Positions 30,101-39,463 of a DNA stretch of 47,418 nucleotides are shown here, one piece after another; within the stretch, counting starts at the first letter, position 1, and each line of letters starts with the position of its first letter. The notes below the pieces were generated by a model. That model saw only the letters and a program-made list of their open reading frames with translations. It was not told the origin of the DNA and did not search any database. The position numbers were made by a program, and so were the translations under genes. Source of the stretch: a virus; the IMG/VR virus record IMGVR_UViG_3300030328_001509, positions 1 through 47,418 of that record, one strand, 5' to 3'.

Positions 30101-33100
30101 CCAGGATTTGCTGGGTCTTTAATTTCAAATTCTACTTTTTCTTTTACAAGTGCATCTATTAATTTCTTTTTTGCTAACCACAATTTTTTAATATTAGCTT
30201 GTGCGTCAACAGATTTTCTTAAATATATAGGTCCTTTACCATCAGAGTATTCACGTCTAAACTGCATACCGCTATATAATAAATCAAAATGTGTACCAAT
30301 TAATTTACCGCTATCTAAAGTTGCCCAATCAAAATTTTCTTTTAACAAAATATCTTTAGTCCATCTATTAAATGTGTTTTGTATCTGATGGAATGTATAT
30401 TGTATTTCATTACCATATCCTAAAGTAGTAGTAGGAACTTTACCAGATTTAAATGTTATATTACCATTTTTATCTTTTACAATATTATCCACTCTTTTAA
30501 ATGTACTATCTTTTTCAAATTCTGTAGCTCCAGCTATGTATTCTTCTGTATAACCTTTACTTAATATATGGTCTCTACCTGCAGGTCCTCTTCTTACTTT
30601 AGGGTCATATAAAAAGCTTTTAATCCAACCTGGTGTAGTAACTGCCTCTATATAATTCATCAATGATTGCAGCTCTTTTATTGTAATCTCTTCAAAAGGT
30701 TTACCTGTTACAACACCACCTTGAAAAGACTCATACAATGGTTCTATGTAATCTTTAATACCAGGTCTGCTTTCTAATAAACTGTGAAATTCTAGCATTG
30801 TAACAATAGATTCTTCAGTTATATTAGGGTCGTTAGCTCTTTTTAATAAAGCATCTTCAATATTAAACTCTTTAATTTTACCATAATCTGACTTTTTAAT
30901 TTGTATTTCTTCAGATAACGTAGGTTTTTCTATTTCTTTTTCTATTTCTTTAACTGCTGGTTCTTCTTTTTTATCTATTTCTTCTTGACGTTCTCTTGAC
31001 TTTACAATAAAACTATCTAATTCATAATGAAATCTTCTGGTGCTTTCTTTGCTTATACCAGGACTTTGAAATATTTGGTCAAATTGTCCTTGTACATCAT
31101 TTAAAATACCTTTTTGTACTCTGTATAAATTATCTAAATGTGGACCATCTCCGTATTTTTTATATTCTGTTTTAATTTTTTCAGATATTTCTCTTAACCT
31201 TTTCAACTCTACGTTTAGTTCTACTTTTTTTCTACCTTTACCAGATATGTCCATTTTCGTAAATGATTCTGGCACTACATTTCCAAGCAATGCAAAGTCA
31301 TAAAACAATTCTAACTCTTTTACTATGTCTTCTTTTAATTTAGAGTTCTTATAACCAAAAGATTCTACATAACGTACAAAACCTTGTTTTTGTGCTGTAA
31401 TATATTTAGTAACATTTAAAGGATTGACTTCTTCTCCGTTGTTAGCTGTATTAGTATTCATTTTATTTAGCAACAAATATGATTGTCTATTTTGTATTTT
31501 TAATTCATATGCTCTGTTTGTTATTTCTTTTAATATATCAATACCTTTTCTACCTTGCAATTCTGGTATTTGATTTAATATCTCTAAAACTCTTTCTCCT
31601 TGTTTTACCATTAGGGTTACACCGATTATTTCATTTAATCTTGCTTCTAATTTTGTAGGGTCTGTAGATAATATATCTTTTTCATTTTGCGATAAACTTG
31701 TAGAATAATAATCTATTAGCTTCAAACTTTTTAAAATAGGACTATCTTTAATATTTTTTTGAGCACCCTCCATAATACCTATTAAATTTTTTACATCAGC
31801 ATAATTAGTATAACTAAATGGTGATAAATCAAACTCTTCATACTTAGCTAAATTTCTAGCTATTTGTGTATAATAATTATTAATAGGGGTTCCTTCATTG
31901 TTTTTGTCAAAATAATTTAAAAAGTCTCTAGACACTTGTACAATTTCAGTAAGGTCTGCTTTATCGTTTAACATTCTGTGAAATTTTCTAAAAGCTTGCA
32001 ATCCAGAAGCTCCATATTTTTTGTTAAACATAGAATAAAAAGATAAATTGTAAGAACCCACTGCTTCACCTTCACGCATTATATCGAAATCTACACCTAA
32101 TTCTATTTTATTTTTAGGTCCATATATTTGCTCAGAGTTTGGCAATTCTGTAAGGTTGGGATTTCTATACTCAAAAAAATCGTTAAATATTTTTGTCAAA
32201 CTATCCCTTGGTTTTAATATGTCTTTATAACCTGCACTATCAGCGTGTATGTTAGCACCAACAATAGATATTTGTTTTAACCTTTGAAATCCAGGGTTAT
32301 TTTCTTTTAATATAATTTCTGCACCATCTCCTAAATCTATTTTACCACCATTTTCTTTAGCCATTTGCATAAAAATTTGCAGTTGAGTAGTACCATTTAT
32401 GATTTGACCCATGCCGCTTTTACCTTCGTAAGATGTTTCACCTATTCCTAGTCGTGTTCTAGTGCTAAACATTTTTGATATATCAGAAGGAGCTTCTTCA
32501 GCACCAAAATATCTAATAGCAATATCTAAACTACCATCTTCGTCTTTTAATGGGTATAGCTCTCCATTTTCTTTTTCAAATTCACGTTGTATTTTTTTGT
32601 TAGCAAAAGCATCTTTAATATTTTTTGGTAATGATTGATAGCCGACAACCTTATCTCCGTCTTTGTCCATACCACCTTTCATCATATCATTGTATTCATT
32701 TGAATAATAACCGTGACTTCCTCCGTCTTCAACAAATCCACCAAACTCTAAAATTCTAATTGCTCCATTACTAGAACTAGGTGAACGCATAATAGCATAA
32801 ACTAACGCATCTTTAACTTCTCTATAACCTTCTGCTCCAGGAGCTAATTTCCCACCAGGTTTAACTAAATCCCATGCTTCTTCTAATGTCATTTCTTCTT
32901 TTGTAATTTCACCAGTTTCTTTATTAATTCTTTCTATTAATACAGGGTCAGTTTTAGCACCAGAACCTCTTTTAAATTCTTTTGTACGTATACCACCTTC
33001 TGCCATTTGTTGTTGTGAAAAAGGATATGCAACAGCATGAAACCCTGTTTCTACGTTAAGTCTAGTACTTCTGTATATTATATAGTTACCTAAAATTCTA

Positions 33101-36100
33101 TTTAATAAAGGTTTATTACCTTCTCTCATTAAATAAGATATAGCATAATCTGCACGTTCAGCACCTATCATAAAATTATTTGTCTTAGTAAGTTCTGCCA
33201 TATCTGCTAATACATAAGTTTCTTTTAAAGCAAAATCTTCAGATTGACTTTTTCTAAATAATTGTCTTGCTGCCCACCTACCAGAAGGAGAATCTAAATT
33301 TTCTTGTATTTCTTTAACAATAACTGTTGTATCTAGTTTGTCTATATCTATATCAGACAAATCTCTTCTGGCAAATTTATCAGAATCTTTAGCAAGTTCT
33401 ATAAATTTTTCTGTCAATTCTTTGTCACCTACTAAATTTTCAGTACGTAATGCAGCCATAGAATCAAAAAACTGTTCATTGAATATTGGTCTACCTGCTT
33501 CATCTAATTCTAAGCTAGTGTTTTTATCTATAAATTGTTTGTATAGTTTTATATTACGAGTTTTTACTTTTTCTTTTACATCTACGTTTATACCTATTTC
33601 ATCTGGTCTTACTTTGAATATAGTTTCTTTACCATTAGACTTATATTTACCAGAAGCTACATCGTATGTCATTTCACCTGATTGTATGTTACCTCTTTGC
33701 TTTGCAGCAGAATCATACATAAGCATATGTCTGTTATTTTCTACTAAATAATCATTCATTTTATTATCTGCTCTATATAAACCTGCTTTTAATTTTACAT
33801 GACCAGCACCATTTCTAGGCGATGTATGACCTACAGGTTTCATAAAAAAACTAAAGGAATCTATGTCATATATTTTACGCATTCTATCAAAGACATCTTG
33901 TCTAACATATATAACTCCGTCTAATGCAGACTTTTCACCCTTGGGGTTAAATGGGGCAGGGTCTTCCATAATAGACATATTAAAAAATCCTTCTTTTTCT
34001 ACTTTGTCAAGAGGAATACCAAGTAATTCAGGTATATCTTTTATTGGTATAGGTAAATCTATACCCTGTGATAAAGGTTGATATTTATTAATTTTTGCAG
34101 CACTTTGTGGAAAATTATTTTTTGGATTTAAATAAGTTCTTAAAGCTTTTTCTACTTTCGCAAAATCGTTTAATTCATTTCTAGTAATTAAACCATTGTC
34201 TAGCAATTCGTAAATTGCATTAGCAGTAGTTTCTTTATACTCTATTTTATTCGTTTTATCAGAATCTGGTGCATATTCTTTTATTACTTTGTCTAAAGTT
34301 TTAATAAATGTATTAATATCGTAATTTTTATTAAAAGGTAATTTCTGTATAACAATCATACCAGAATCTTTGTTAGCACTATGTATGTATTGATTAGAAT
34401 CTTCCATAAGTTTTTTATTCATATCCATAAAAAATTCTACACCTTCAGCACCAAAGGGTTCTATCAATTCTTTTTTAGTAGGTTGTTCTTCTATTCTTTC
34501 TACTCTACCTGTTTCAGGATTAATTTCTTCTTTAACAATAGGTTCTTTATCTAAATCAGGAACTTCTCTTTCTATGTATCTTAAAACAACTCTAACTCTA
34601 TCGTCTCCATACATTTTATTTATTTTATTAGGAGCTTCTTTAACTAGTATTAAATTTCCTCTAGAGTCAGACTCTCTACCGCCTGGTCCTATTTCTTGTA
34701 CAATGTCATTAACATCTAACATAATATTGTTACCTAACCTGTAAGTAACTTTTTTCATAAAAAATTGTTTAAATCCTTTAGGTATGTCTACTTCTGGATA
34801 AATTTCTTTAAATCCTTTTACAAAACCTTCATAGTTATTTAAATTTTCATTTATTTTTGTAGTTAAATCTCTAGCTAAATCTTCGTATTGTAATGAAGGA
34901 TATTTTTCTATAATTTGATTATATAAAGTTTTTGTAATAGTATCTTTAACAATGTTGTCATTTAAATCTTGATTTTTAATTTCTCTTATAATTGTATCAA
35001 ATCCATCTAATACAGGTCTGTTTGCTTCATCTACATTTTCTTGTTTAACTTGTTCTGAGTCTTTAATTTCTTTTTCTATACGTTCTTTAAACGAAGCTAA
35101 TTTAACTTCTACTTCTTCTTTGTTTAAATTTAAATATTTAAAATCTTCTTTTAACGATTCTGATAATGCTTTATGTTGTTCTGCGGTTATATTTTCTAAA
35201 TCAATATTTTCTTCTTGTGCTTTGCGTACATACTCTACACCCATCAAATCGTATGCACCTTGTATTTTATCTTTTTGCTGAACATACAGCTCGTTAAAAT
35301 GTCTATCTATGTAATCTTTAGATTCTTTTGGTAGTTCTTTATATTCTTTTGTTTTTAATAAACCTTCTTTTGATTTTGCTAAATTTGCATTACCTGGTAT
35401 AGGGTTTGTAGCTAGGAATTTAGTAGCTTTATTTTCTGCTACTGACCTTCCACTAGCACCAAAAAAGAATCCTAATGAATACTCATATATTTGTTCTGGC
35501 AAAGGCATCTGGTGGTAACTAGCTAAACCACCTGTGTAAGCAGAACCTAAGACACCTCTTGCAAATAAATTTTGTACAGCTTCTTTTTCAGTAGGTCTTT
35601 GAATCATTTTACGAATAGCTTCTTCACCTAATTTTTTTGTGTTAGGATTAGCTAATAGTTTACCAATATTAACATACTCTGATATACCACCAAATACAGC
35701 ACCTGCCATAGCACCATGCATAGCAGACTCTACCATACCTGCAGGACCTTCTTTTCTAGCACTAACACCCAATGCTATACCAAGATGTATACCATCATGT
35801 GCAACTTTTCTAAATCGTTCGTTTCCTAATAAACCTTTATTCAAAAATCCTGATGCTAATAAACCATTTTTATCTAAAGATTTTTGTGCATTATCTATTA
35901 CAAAATCAGATATACGCATTGGTACTGACCTTAAAAAGAATTGTTTTTCACCTGTTAAAGGGTTAATACTTTCTTTACGTAAATCAAAATTACCAATCTT
36001 TAATTTTTCAGCAATCTGTTGTGTTTTTTTAGTATATGCTTTAGTACCACGGTCTATAAGTTTTTTAGCCTGCATAGCACCGCCTTCTTTAATAGCAGTG

Positions 36101-36513
36101 TATCCTACGCCTTTACGAATTTGTCTTCTTACTATAGAAGCGGGTACAGATGCACCCATTGTCATAACACCAGCAATAACGTCAGGTGCTAAACCTATTA
36201 AGTGTCCAACTTTATTTGCTATAGATTCTTTAGAAGTATCTGCGTCATCTGCCCATCCAAAAGTAGTAAAACCTTCAGCAAATCCAGATACAAATTGATT
36301 TAAAACAGAACCAAGGGATTCTTCTGCTGCAACCATGTCTCTATTAAATGGAACATCAGCAGCTTTCATAACACGTTCTATATAATCTGTGTCATTCGCA
36401 TTAAAGCTGGTAGGATTGTTTTGATATGCTAAATACAAACGATTTACATAATCGTTTTGACTTATCGTTCCTCCCTTAACGAGCTCATTTAAATAACGTA
36501 ATTGGTCGTTCAT
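27184..36513 (-). CDS. Giant virion protein with DxDGD RNA-polymerase-like core (3109 aa)
   Basis: This 3109-residue protein is the largest gene of the window, placed directly after the ejection-type proteins. The N-terminus is hydrophobic and glycine-rich (APDVIAGVMTMGASVPASIVRR; VSARKEGPAGMVESAMHGAMAGAVFG). The centre carries a two-barrel RNA polymerase signature: MLMYDSAAKQRG near residue 930-941 (K938), then R1243-S-P1245, then MDKDGDKVVG with D1283, D1285, D1287 (DxDGD, magnesium triad). The R-to-D spacing of 40 residues is close to that in multisubunit beta' subunits. After it come LGIGE (1355-1359) and ANIHADSAGYKD (1420-1431), like the downstream motifs of crAss-like phage polymerases. 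The C-terminal 500 residues are hydrophobic and resemble large ejected proteins. I infer an injected virion RNA polymerase; flanking domains are unassigned. Confidence 0.7.
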   Translation of the reverse strand: MNDQLRYLNELVKGGTISQNDYVNRLYLAYQNNPTSFNANDTDYIERVMKAADVPFNRDMVAAEESLGSVLNQFVSGFAEGFTTFGWADDADTSKESIANKVGHLIGLAPDVIAGVMTMGASVPASIVRRQIRKGVGYTAIKEGGAMQAKKLIDRGTKAYTKKTQQIAEKLKIGNFDLRKESINPLTGEKQFFLRSVPMRISDFVIDNAQKSLDKNGLLASGFLNKGLLGNERFRKVAHDGIHLGIALGVSARKEGPAGMVESAMHGAMAGAVFGGISEYVNIGKLLANPNTKKLGEEAIRKMIQRPTEKEAVQNLFARGVLGSAYTGGLASYHQMPLPEQIYEYSLGFFFGASGRSVAENKATKFLATNPIPGNANLAKSKEGLLKTKEYKELPKESKDYIDRHFNELYVQQKDKIQGAYDLMGVEYVRKAQEENIDLENITAEQHKALSESLKEDFKYLNLNKEEVEVKLASFKERIEKEIKDSEQVKQENVDEANRPVLDGFDTIIREIKNQDLNDNIVKDTITKTLYNQIIEKYPSLQYEDLARDLTTKINENLNNYEGFVKGFKEIYPEVDIPKGFKQFFMKKVTYRLGNNIMLDVNDIVQEIGPGGRESDSRGNLILVKEAPNKINKMYGDDRVRVVLRYIEREVPDLDKEPIVKEEINPETGRVERIEEQPTKKELIEPFGAEGVEFFMDMNKKLMEDSNQYIHSANKDSGMIVIQKLPFNKNYDINTFIKTLDKVIKEYAPDSDKTNKIEYKETTANAIYELLDNGLITRNELNDFAKVEKALRTYLNPKNNFPQSAAKINKYQPLSQGIDLPIPIKDIPELLGIPLDKVEKEGFFNMSIMEDPAPFNPKGEKSALDGVIYVRQDVFDRMRKIYDIDSFSFFMKPVGHTSPRNGAGHVKLKAGLYRADNKMNDYLVENNRHMLMYDSAAKQRGNIQSGEMTYDVASGKYKSNGKETIFKVRPDEIGINVDVKEKVKTRNIKLYKQFIDKNTSLELDEAGRPIFNEQFFDSMAALRTENLVGDKELTEKFIELAKDSDKFARRDLSDIDIDKLDTTVIVKEIQENLDSPSGRWAARQLFRKSQSEDFALKETYVLADMAELTKTNNFMIGAERADYAISYLMREGNKPLLNRILGNYIIYRSTRLNVETGFHAVAYPFSQQQMAEGGIRTKEFKRGSGAKTDPVLIERINKETGEITKEEMTLEEAWDLVKPGGKLAPGAEGYREVKDALVYAIMRSPSSSNGAIRILEFGGFVEDGGSHGYYSNEYNDMMKGGMDKDGDKVVGYQSLPKNIKDAFANKKIQREFEKENGELYPLKDEDGSLDIAIRYFGAEEAPSDISKMFSTRTRLGIGETSYEGKSGMGQIINGTTQLQIFMQMAKENGGKIDLGDGAEIILKENNPGFQRLKQISIVGANIHADSAGYKDILKPRDSLTKIFNDFFEYRNPNLTELPNSEQIYGPKNKIELGVDFDIMREGEAVGSYNLSFYSMFNKKYGASGLQAFRKFHRMLNDKADLTEIVQVSRDFLNYFDKNNEGTPINNYYTQIARNLAKYEEFDLSPFSYTNYADVKNLIGIMEGAQKNIKDSPILKSLKLIDYYSTSLSQNEKDILSTDPTKLEARLNEIIGVTLMVKQGERVLEILNQIPELQGRKGIDILKEITNRAYELKIQNRQSYLLLNKMNTNTANNGEEVNPLNVTKYITAQKQGFVRYVESFGYKNSKLKEDIVKELELFYDFALLGNVVPESFTKMDISGKGRKKVELNVELKRLREISEKIKTEYKKYGDGPHLDNLYRVQKGILNDVQGQFDQIFQSPGISKESTRRFHYELDSFIVKSRERQEEIDKKEEPAVKEIEKEIEKPTLSEEIQIKKSDYGKIKEFNIEDALLKRANDPNITEESIVTMLEFHSLLESRPGIKDYIEPLYESFQGGVVTGKPFEEITIKELQSLMNYIEAVTTPGWIKSFLYDPKVRRGPAGRDHILSKGYTEEYIAGATEFEKDSTFKRVDNIVKDKNGNITFKSGKVPTTTLGYGNEIQYTFHQIQNTFNRWTKDILLKENFDWATLDSGKLIGTHFDLLYSGMQFRREYSDGKGPIYLRKSVDAQANIKKLWLAKKKLIDALVKEKVEFEIKDPANPGKTKKVGPYEVLDLMNQRYTEIMTKVYNDVIVSKGPRIRRKLKQAGFEVDKYNIPENERVDLSKVENNTSNIIKAEVNELKSLLFDKNGIMSDVKKIDAIFKGILDLGPGNVEQILRETFSVADARFIEHNLLVKDMLKTHFPDVNFNKELSKKEFEKPRITVNGKAESIQTVLKRINELHNINTRIGLGRFINEKTGEVDSYVPHIGGMDFQGLRDVNKEHIKKKIESKINEVIGKNGEKFVVEKLPSGIRIEYEAGLISKDVAIALTKTFYKEFYDKEMITGVDLELSIGEESSLRLLNTRPEIQVDNSNRNIVNSRSVDELPGWRTDFSATERYLQATYSSWVRQVQNIKLKLIADQFLEKNPFGKDKEGMDLNKQWHSYILDVFSNNNGFPSLRNFNLHGIKKGEAMLIQAYIDSGLDRKKMKEKRHLSNPDLRFLDLVDVNFGLTKAQKAQVDAITDSAKKSNAILNIRKNNLKEILQPENINKIGRFNTAYDVFSDESVVGFFERINDAFGGNILKDAPKSGTARRYWLVRKAKAWSELEGKFEMVSLLSHPKSAITNFYGGFSNTIVDEGWSAFRKANNEAWLLNNVFLKGSFYYTVDAQGRRKKVEIQSYNDIIDWLFREGFIEDGLVTEGYYSQKKAQVDRGRIRDLIVRKILGEKDAKGNNYLNMSDKEAAALHSRTMGEAIKELGVVEGLTDVGSFFMKKSEMILRTRTALASIINARQILGPEITKDMAFNDPIILNIARKSVKASQFVYHATQRPNFSNTNLGRIMTRFHPYAWNSIGRRIDIYSQGANQKIWNNEVKKKRANNQFTADVFALAMANIFASSIFEYALSPPMSWMQDTSELIFGDEEMKDRAFFSQYPHPSLAPLAIVTPPVSRFILPPLTAMINGNYDKFWNYQFHTYFPFGRLSKDIYRTIKSPAMAPDFLTGLPLHKVHAYSRDYFKQEELEDILAELRKQNENDD

Positions 36514-37670
36514 TAATATACTGTATCGTCAATTACGTTTTTATCTCTACTAGGATGTGTTAAATCTAATGCATTCAACTCATCTATAACATCAGATTTT
36601 TGATTTTTCTGTCCATATACTTGGTCTCTTGTAAGTTCACCTATAACATTTGTTTGGTAATAATTGTCAAAATTAACTATTACTTCATTTTGTGCTTTGT
36701 ATGTTTTTAGATTGTCTTCCGTACCATATTGTTCTATTAAACTTAGCCATTCATCAGTAGGTTTGATAAGTTTTAATTTACCCTCTATTTTTTCTTTAGT
36801 AGCTAAAGCATTAGGCATATTTAAATTTAACCCCGCAGATATTTCGGATGCAGGACCTTGTAAATTTACAATCAAACCTCCTCTATTTTTTAACCATTCA
36901 TCTATAGCTTTTTGTCTTGTATCTAATAGTGACATACCTGCAACGTCTTCATAACCTTTACCAACAGCTCCTTGGATTTCAGCTGTCGTTTCCAAAGCAT
37001 CTGCAACAGCTGGTATTCCTAACGCTGCAGTTAATAAATACCCACCTGTTCTAGCAGCTGGATGTGGAGCCTTTGTTGCTGCACTTGCAAGCCACTTAAG
37101 AGATAAAGCAGCAGCACCTGCCGTTACAGTACCTTGTAGAATGTCTCCTGCTTCGTAATCAAATATTTTTTCTCCACCTAAACCTTCAAAATCTTGTAAA
37201 TCTGTAATACTCAACTCTCCGTTTTGCTCTTTTAACAATATCAGGTCAGCTGCGTTTCTAACTTTTTCTTCTGCTCTTTCATTTCTACTTAAATTTTCCA
37301 TAAAAATAGTACCATCCGATGTCAATCTAAATGATTCTGATTGTCCCAGTGCGTCAATTTTAGATTTAGCTATATCCACTTTAGCTTGAAACTCTAAATC
37401 GTCTATTTGTTGGTTACGTTTTTCTTCTCTTAACGCTTTCATATCTGGGTCTGTTGCCATAAATTTATTTTGTGCTTGATATAATGCTAACGCTGAATTA
37501 TTACTTTCTATAGCCATTGCTTTTTCATGTTGAAACTTTGCTTCAATCATAGATTTTTCAAAAGCCATAGTTTCTAATCTGTCTTGAGCTTCTCTATAAG
37601 GTTCATTAAATTCTTTTAACGCACCTAAAATTTCAGAAAGATTCATTATAGTTTCTCTACTTCTACTCAT
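36513..37670 (-). CDS. Ejection / internal virion protein (385 aa)
   Basis: A 385-residue protein whose TAA overlaps the giant gene's ATG (TAATG). The start has GGAGG 8 bases before the ATG. The N-terminal third is helical (DRLETMAFEKSMIEAKFQHEKAMAIESNNSALALYQAQNKF); the middle has a glycine/alanine-rich hydrophobic segment (QGTVTAGAAALSLKWLASAATK; GGYLLTAALGIPAVADAL) that could insert into a membrane. Such a helical-hydrophobic profile next to the transglycosylase and giant protein is typical of podovirus ejection proteins that form a channel in the host envelope. No named family is certain. Confidence 0.65.
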   Translation of the reverse strand: MSRSRETIMNLSEILGALKEFNEPYREAQDRLETMAFEKSMIEAKFQHEKAMAIESNNSALALYQAQNKFMATDPDMKALREEKRNQQIDDLEFQAKVDIAKSKIDALGQSESFRLTSDGTIFMENLSRNERAEEKVRNAADLILLKEQNGELSITDLQDFEGLGGEKIFDYEAGDILQGTVTAGAAALSLKWLASAATKAPHPAARTGGYLLTAALGIPAVADALETTAEIQGAVGKGYEDVAGMSLLDTRQKAIDEWLKNRGGLIVNLQGPASEISAGLNLNMPNALATKEKIEGKLKLIKPTDEWLSLIEQYGTEDNLKTYKAQNEVIVNFDNYYQTNVIGELTRDQVYGQKNQKSDVIDELNALDLTHPSRDKNVIDDTVY

Positions 37671-37671
37671 T

Positions 37672-38295
37672 TTAGTATCCTCCGTACATAGACAATAAAG
37701 ATTGTCCGTAATTTGATTTTATTCCTTTTTCAGCAGCATATCTGTCTAATTCAAATCCAGCTGACTGTATGTCTCTTACAGCACTAGCTTCTCTCATTTG
37801 CAATCCGAATGCTGACTCTTGTAATTTTAAACCTCTCATTTCTTGTTCACGTTGAAATTGGTTTTGACTTTGGTCCATTAATTGTTGACCAGCTCCACTA
37901 CCTGCTAAATTAGTTCTACCTAAACCACCTAATGCCTGTTGCTCTTGTATACCATATTGGTCGATAGCTCTAGATTGTTCCATGCCTGCAGCTTGATTCA
38001 TAAAACTTCTTTGTTGTGCAAACTCTGCTGCTTGTCCTGATTGAGCACGTTGCAAAGCACCGTATTGTTCGTTTAATAAAATTCTAGCACGTTCTCTTTT
38101 TCTACGTTCACGTTTACGTTTTCTTCTACTTCCAAAAAATCCTGCTAATGCTCCTATACCAATAGCTGCCCATCCCCAACCTGGAATAGCTGCTAATGCT
38201 CCTGCTGCACTACCTCCAGTTGCTGCAGTATTAACTGCTACATTAGTAGCAATATTTGCACCTGTTTGTATAGCTGTGTTTTCACCGTCTCCCAT
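37672..38295 (-). CDS. Internal virion protein with membrane segment (207 aa)
   Basis: A 207-residue protein with a hydrophobic span (SAAGALAAIPGWGWAAIGIGALAGFFG, about residues 29-55), a basic patch RRKRKRERRKRERAR after it, then a glutamine-rich helical half (QYGALQRAQSGQAAEFAQQRSFMNQAAGMEQSRAIDQYGIQEQQALGGLG). This resembles T7 gp14-type ejection proteins in composition. The stop codon lies 1 base before the next ATG. It probably helps form the transenvelope channel for DNA entry, together with the neighbouring proteins. Confidence 0.65.
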   Translation of the reverse strand: MGDGENTAIQTGANIATNVAVNTAATGGSAAGALAAIPGWGWAAIGIGALAGFFGSRRKRKRERRKRERARILLNEQYGALQRAQSGQAAEFAQQRSFMNQAAGMEQSRAIDQYGIQEQQALGGLGRTNLAGSGAGQQLMDQSQNQFQREQEMRGLKLQESAFGLQMREASAVRDIQSAGFELDRYAAEKGIKSNYGQSLLSMYGGY

Positions 38296-38951
38296 TATTT
38301 TTTTCCTCCGTATTCATCAATTAATTTATCTGGATGTGCAATAAAAACTTGTCCTAAGTCATCCATGGTGTTTTGTATAGTCCAATTTACCATTTTTGAT
38401 GCTTGTTTTTTAGCATTTTGATATATCATTTCATCTCTTCTTTCGTTTTCTTGCATCATAAAATTTTGTATAGTTTTGTCGTAATAATTTGCTTTACTAG
38501 GCATATCTGCATCTGCTCCTGCCCAATGTGATTTTAACCAAGCATCTTTTAATGTAAACTCTGGAGTTCCTAATTTGTCTAATGGAAAACCACCTTTCTG
38601 TTCTTTATCAGCATAAAATATTTCTGTCTGTAACTCTGGTGATAACTGAGTAAAATCAGGATTATCTAAATCTATCCCTTCTAATTCTTTTCTAAATCTT
38701 TCTGGCATAACACCACCATAAGCTTTGTCACTATAAAATCTTTTATATCTAACTAATGCATCTTTAGCTGCACCTGAACCACCATCACTTGTTTTTTCAT
38801 ATTGATATACTCCTCTTCCTGGTCCACCGCTAGTTTGTGCTATATTTTTACCCTTAGATTCTAACTCTGCTACTTCCATAGCATGTAACTGCAACATTTC
38901 TGCTTGGCTAGCTCCTCTTTCTTTTGCTATAATTTCAATTACTGATTGCAT
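38295..38951 (-). CDS. Virion transglycosylase-like protein (218 aa)
   Basis: Residues 21-52 read QLHAMEVAELESKGKNIAQTSGGPGRGVYQYE: an E in AELESKG (E31) followed by GPGRGVYQYE (43-52), the pattern of lysozyme/transglycosylase-like virion enzymes that cut peptidoglycan during infection. The rest (SDKAYGGVMPERFRKELEGI; TLKDAWLKSHWAGADADMPSKANYYDKTIQNFMM) is helical and ends with a basic C-terminus. It overlaps the following 207-residue gene by one base and belongs to the ejection set. Catalytic type is inferred from pattern only. Confidence 0.65.
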   Translation of the reverse strand: MQSVIEIIAKERGASQAEMLQLHAMEVAELESKGKNIAQTSGGPGRGVYQYEKTSDGGSGAAKDALVRYKRFYSDKAYGGVMPERFRKELEGIDLDNPDFTQLSPELQTEIFYADKEQKGGFPLDKLGTPEFTLKDAWLKSHWAGADADMPSKANYYDKTIQNFMMQENERRDEMIYQNAKKQASKMVNWTIQNTMDDLGQVFIAHPDKLIDEYGGKK

Positions 38952-38961
38952 AATATTCCCT

Positions 38962-39453
38962 TTAACTTGTTATTGTTATAATAAAATCGTTAGTTACTTT
39001 ATTTTCTACTTCTCCATCTTTTAAATAAATATTTACTTTATTTTCTGGTAATTTTTCTACAGGTGGTGCAATATCTATCTTATCATATACTTTTGTTTCA
39101 GGGTTATATAACCTAACTAAATCTGGGTCTTTAGCTTCAAAAGCTTTTAATCTTTTATCTTTAAAATATTCTGTGCTTGTATCCATATTGTATTCTCCAA
39201 ACATTCTTTCACCTACTCTAGATAATAAATTATCACCAGCACCTTTCTGGTCATGAAATTTTCCTTTCATATACTCATCACGAAATTGTTTTTTTACATT
39301 ACCAACTGCTTTCATACCTTCATAAACTACTTGTCCGCCTTTAACTCCAGCTACAATATCTGTCAACACTCCTCCATCTTGAGGTTCTTCTCTGTATATT
39401 TGACTTAATTGTCCTCTTACTTGTGACATAATTAACCCTATTCTACTTGCCAT
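38962..39453 (-). CDS. Small structural protein (163 aa)
   Basis: A 163-residue basic protein (MASRIGLIMSQVRGQLSQIYREEPQDGGVLTDIVAGVKGGQVVYEGMKAVGNVKKQFRDEYMKGKFHDQKGAGDNLLSRVGERMFGEYNMD...) with helical N-terminal half and a strand-rich, valine- and lysine-rich end (PVEKLPENKVNIYLKDGEVENKVTNDFIITITS). It lies between the tail protein with FN3-like domains and the transglycosylase. Structural or ejection-linked role likely by context only. A GGAGC site precedes the ATG. Confidence 0.55.
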   Translation of the reverse strand: MASRIGLIMSQVRGQLSQIYREEPQDGGVLTDIVAGVKGGQVVYEGMKAVGNVKKQFRDEYMKGKFHDQKGAGDNLLSRVGERMFGEYNMDTSTEYFKDKRLKAFEAKDPDLVRLYNPETKVYDKIDIAPPVEKLPENKVNIYLKDGEVENKVTNDFIITITS

Positions 39454-39463
39454 AATTTGCTCC

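Noticed and set aside
27854-36298. Several plus-strand frames of 70-220 residues inside the giant gene
   Set aside because: They are antisense shadows of a single 9.3-kb gene with coherent codon use.
27184-36513. T7-like or N4-like single-subunit RNA polymerase, or DarB-like methylase/helicase
   Set aside because: I see none of the single-subunit polymerase motifs, no methylase NPPY motif and no Walker-type helicase motifs; the DxDGD pattern fits the two-barrel class better.
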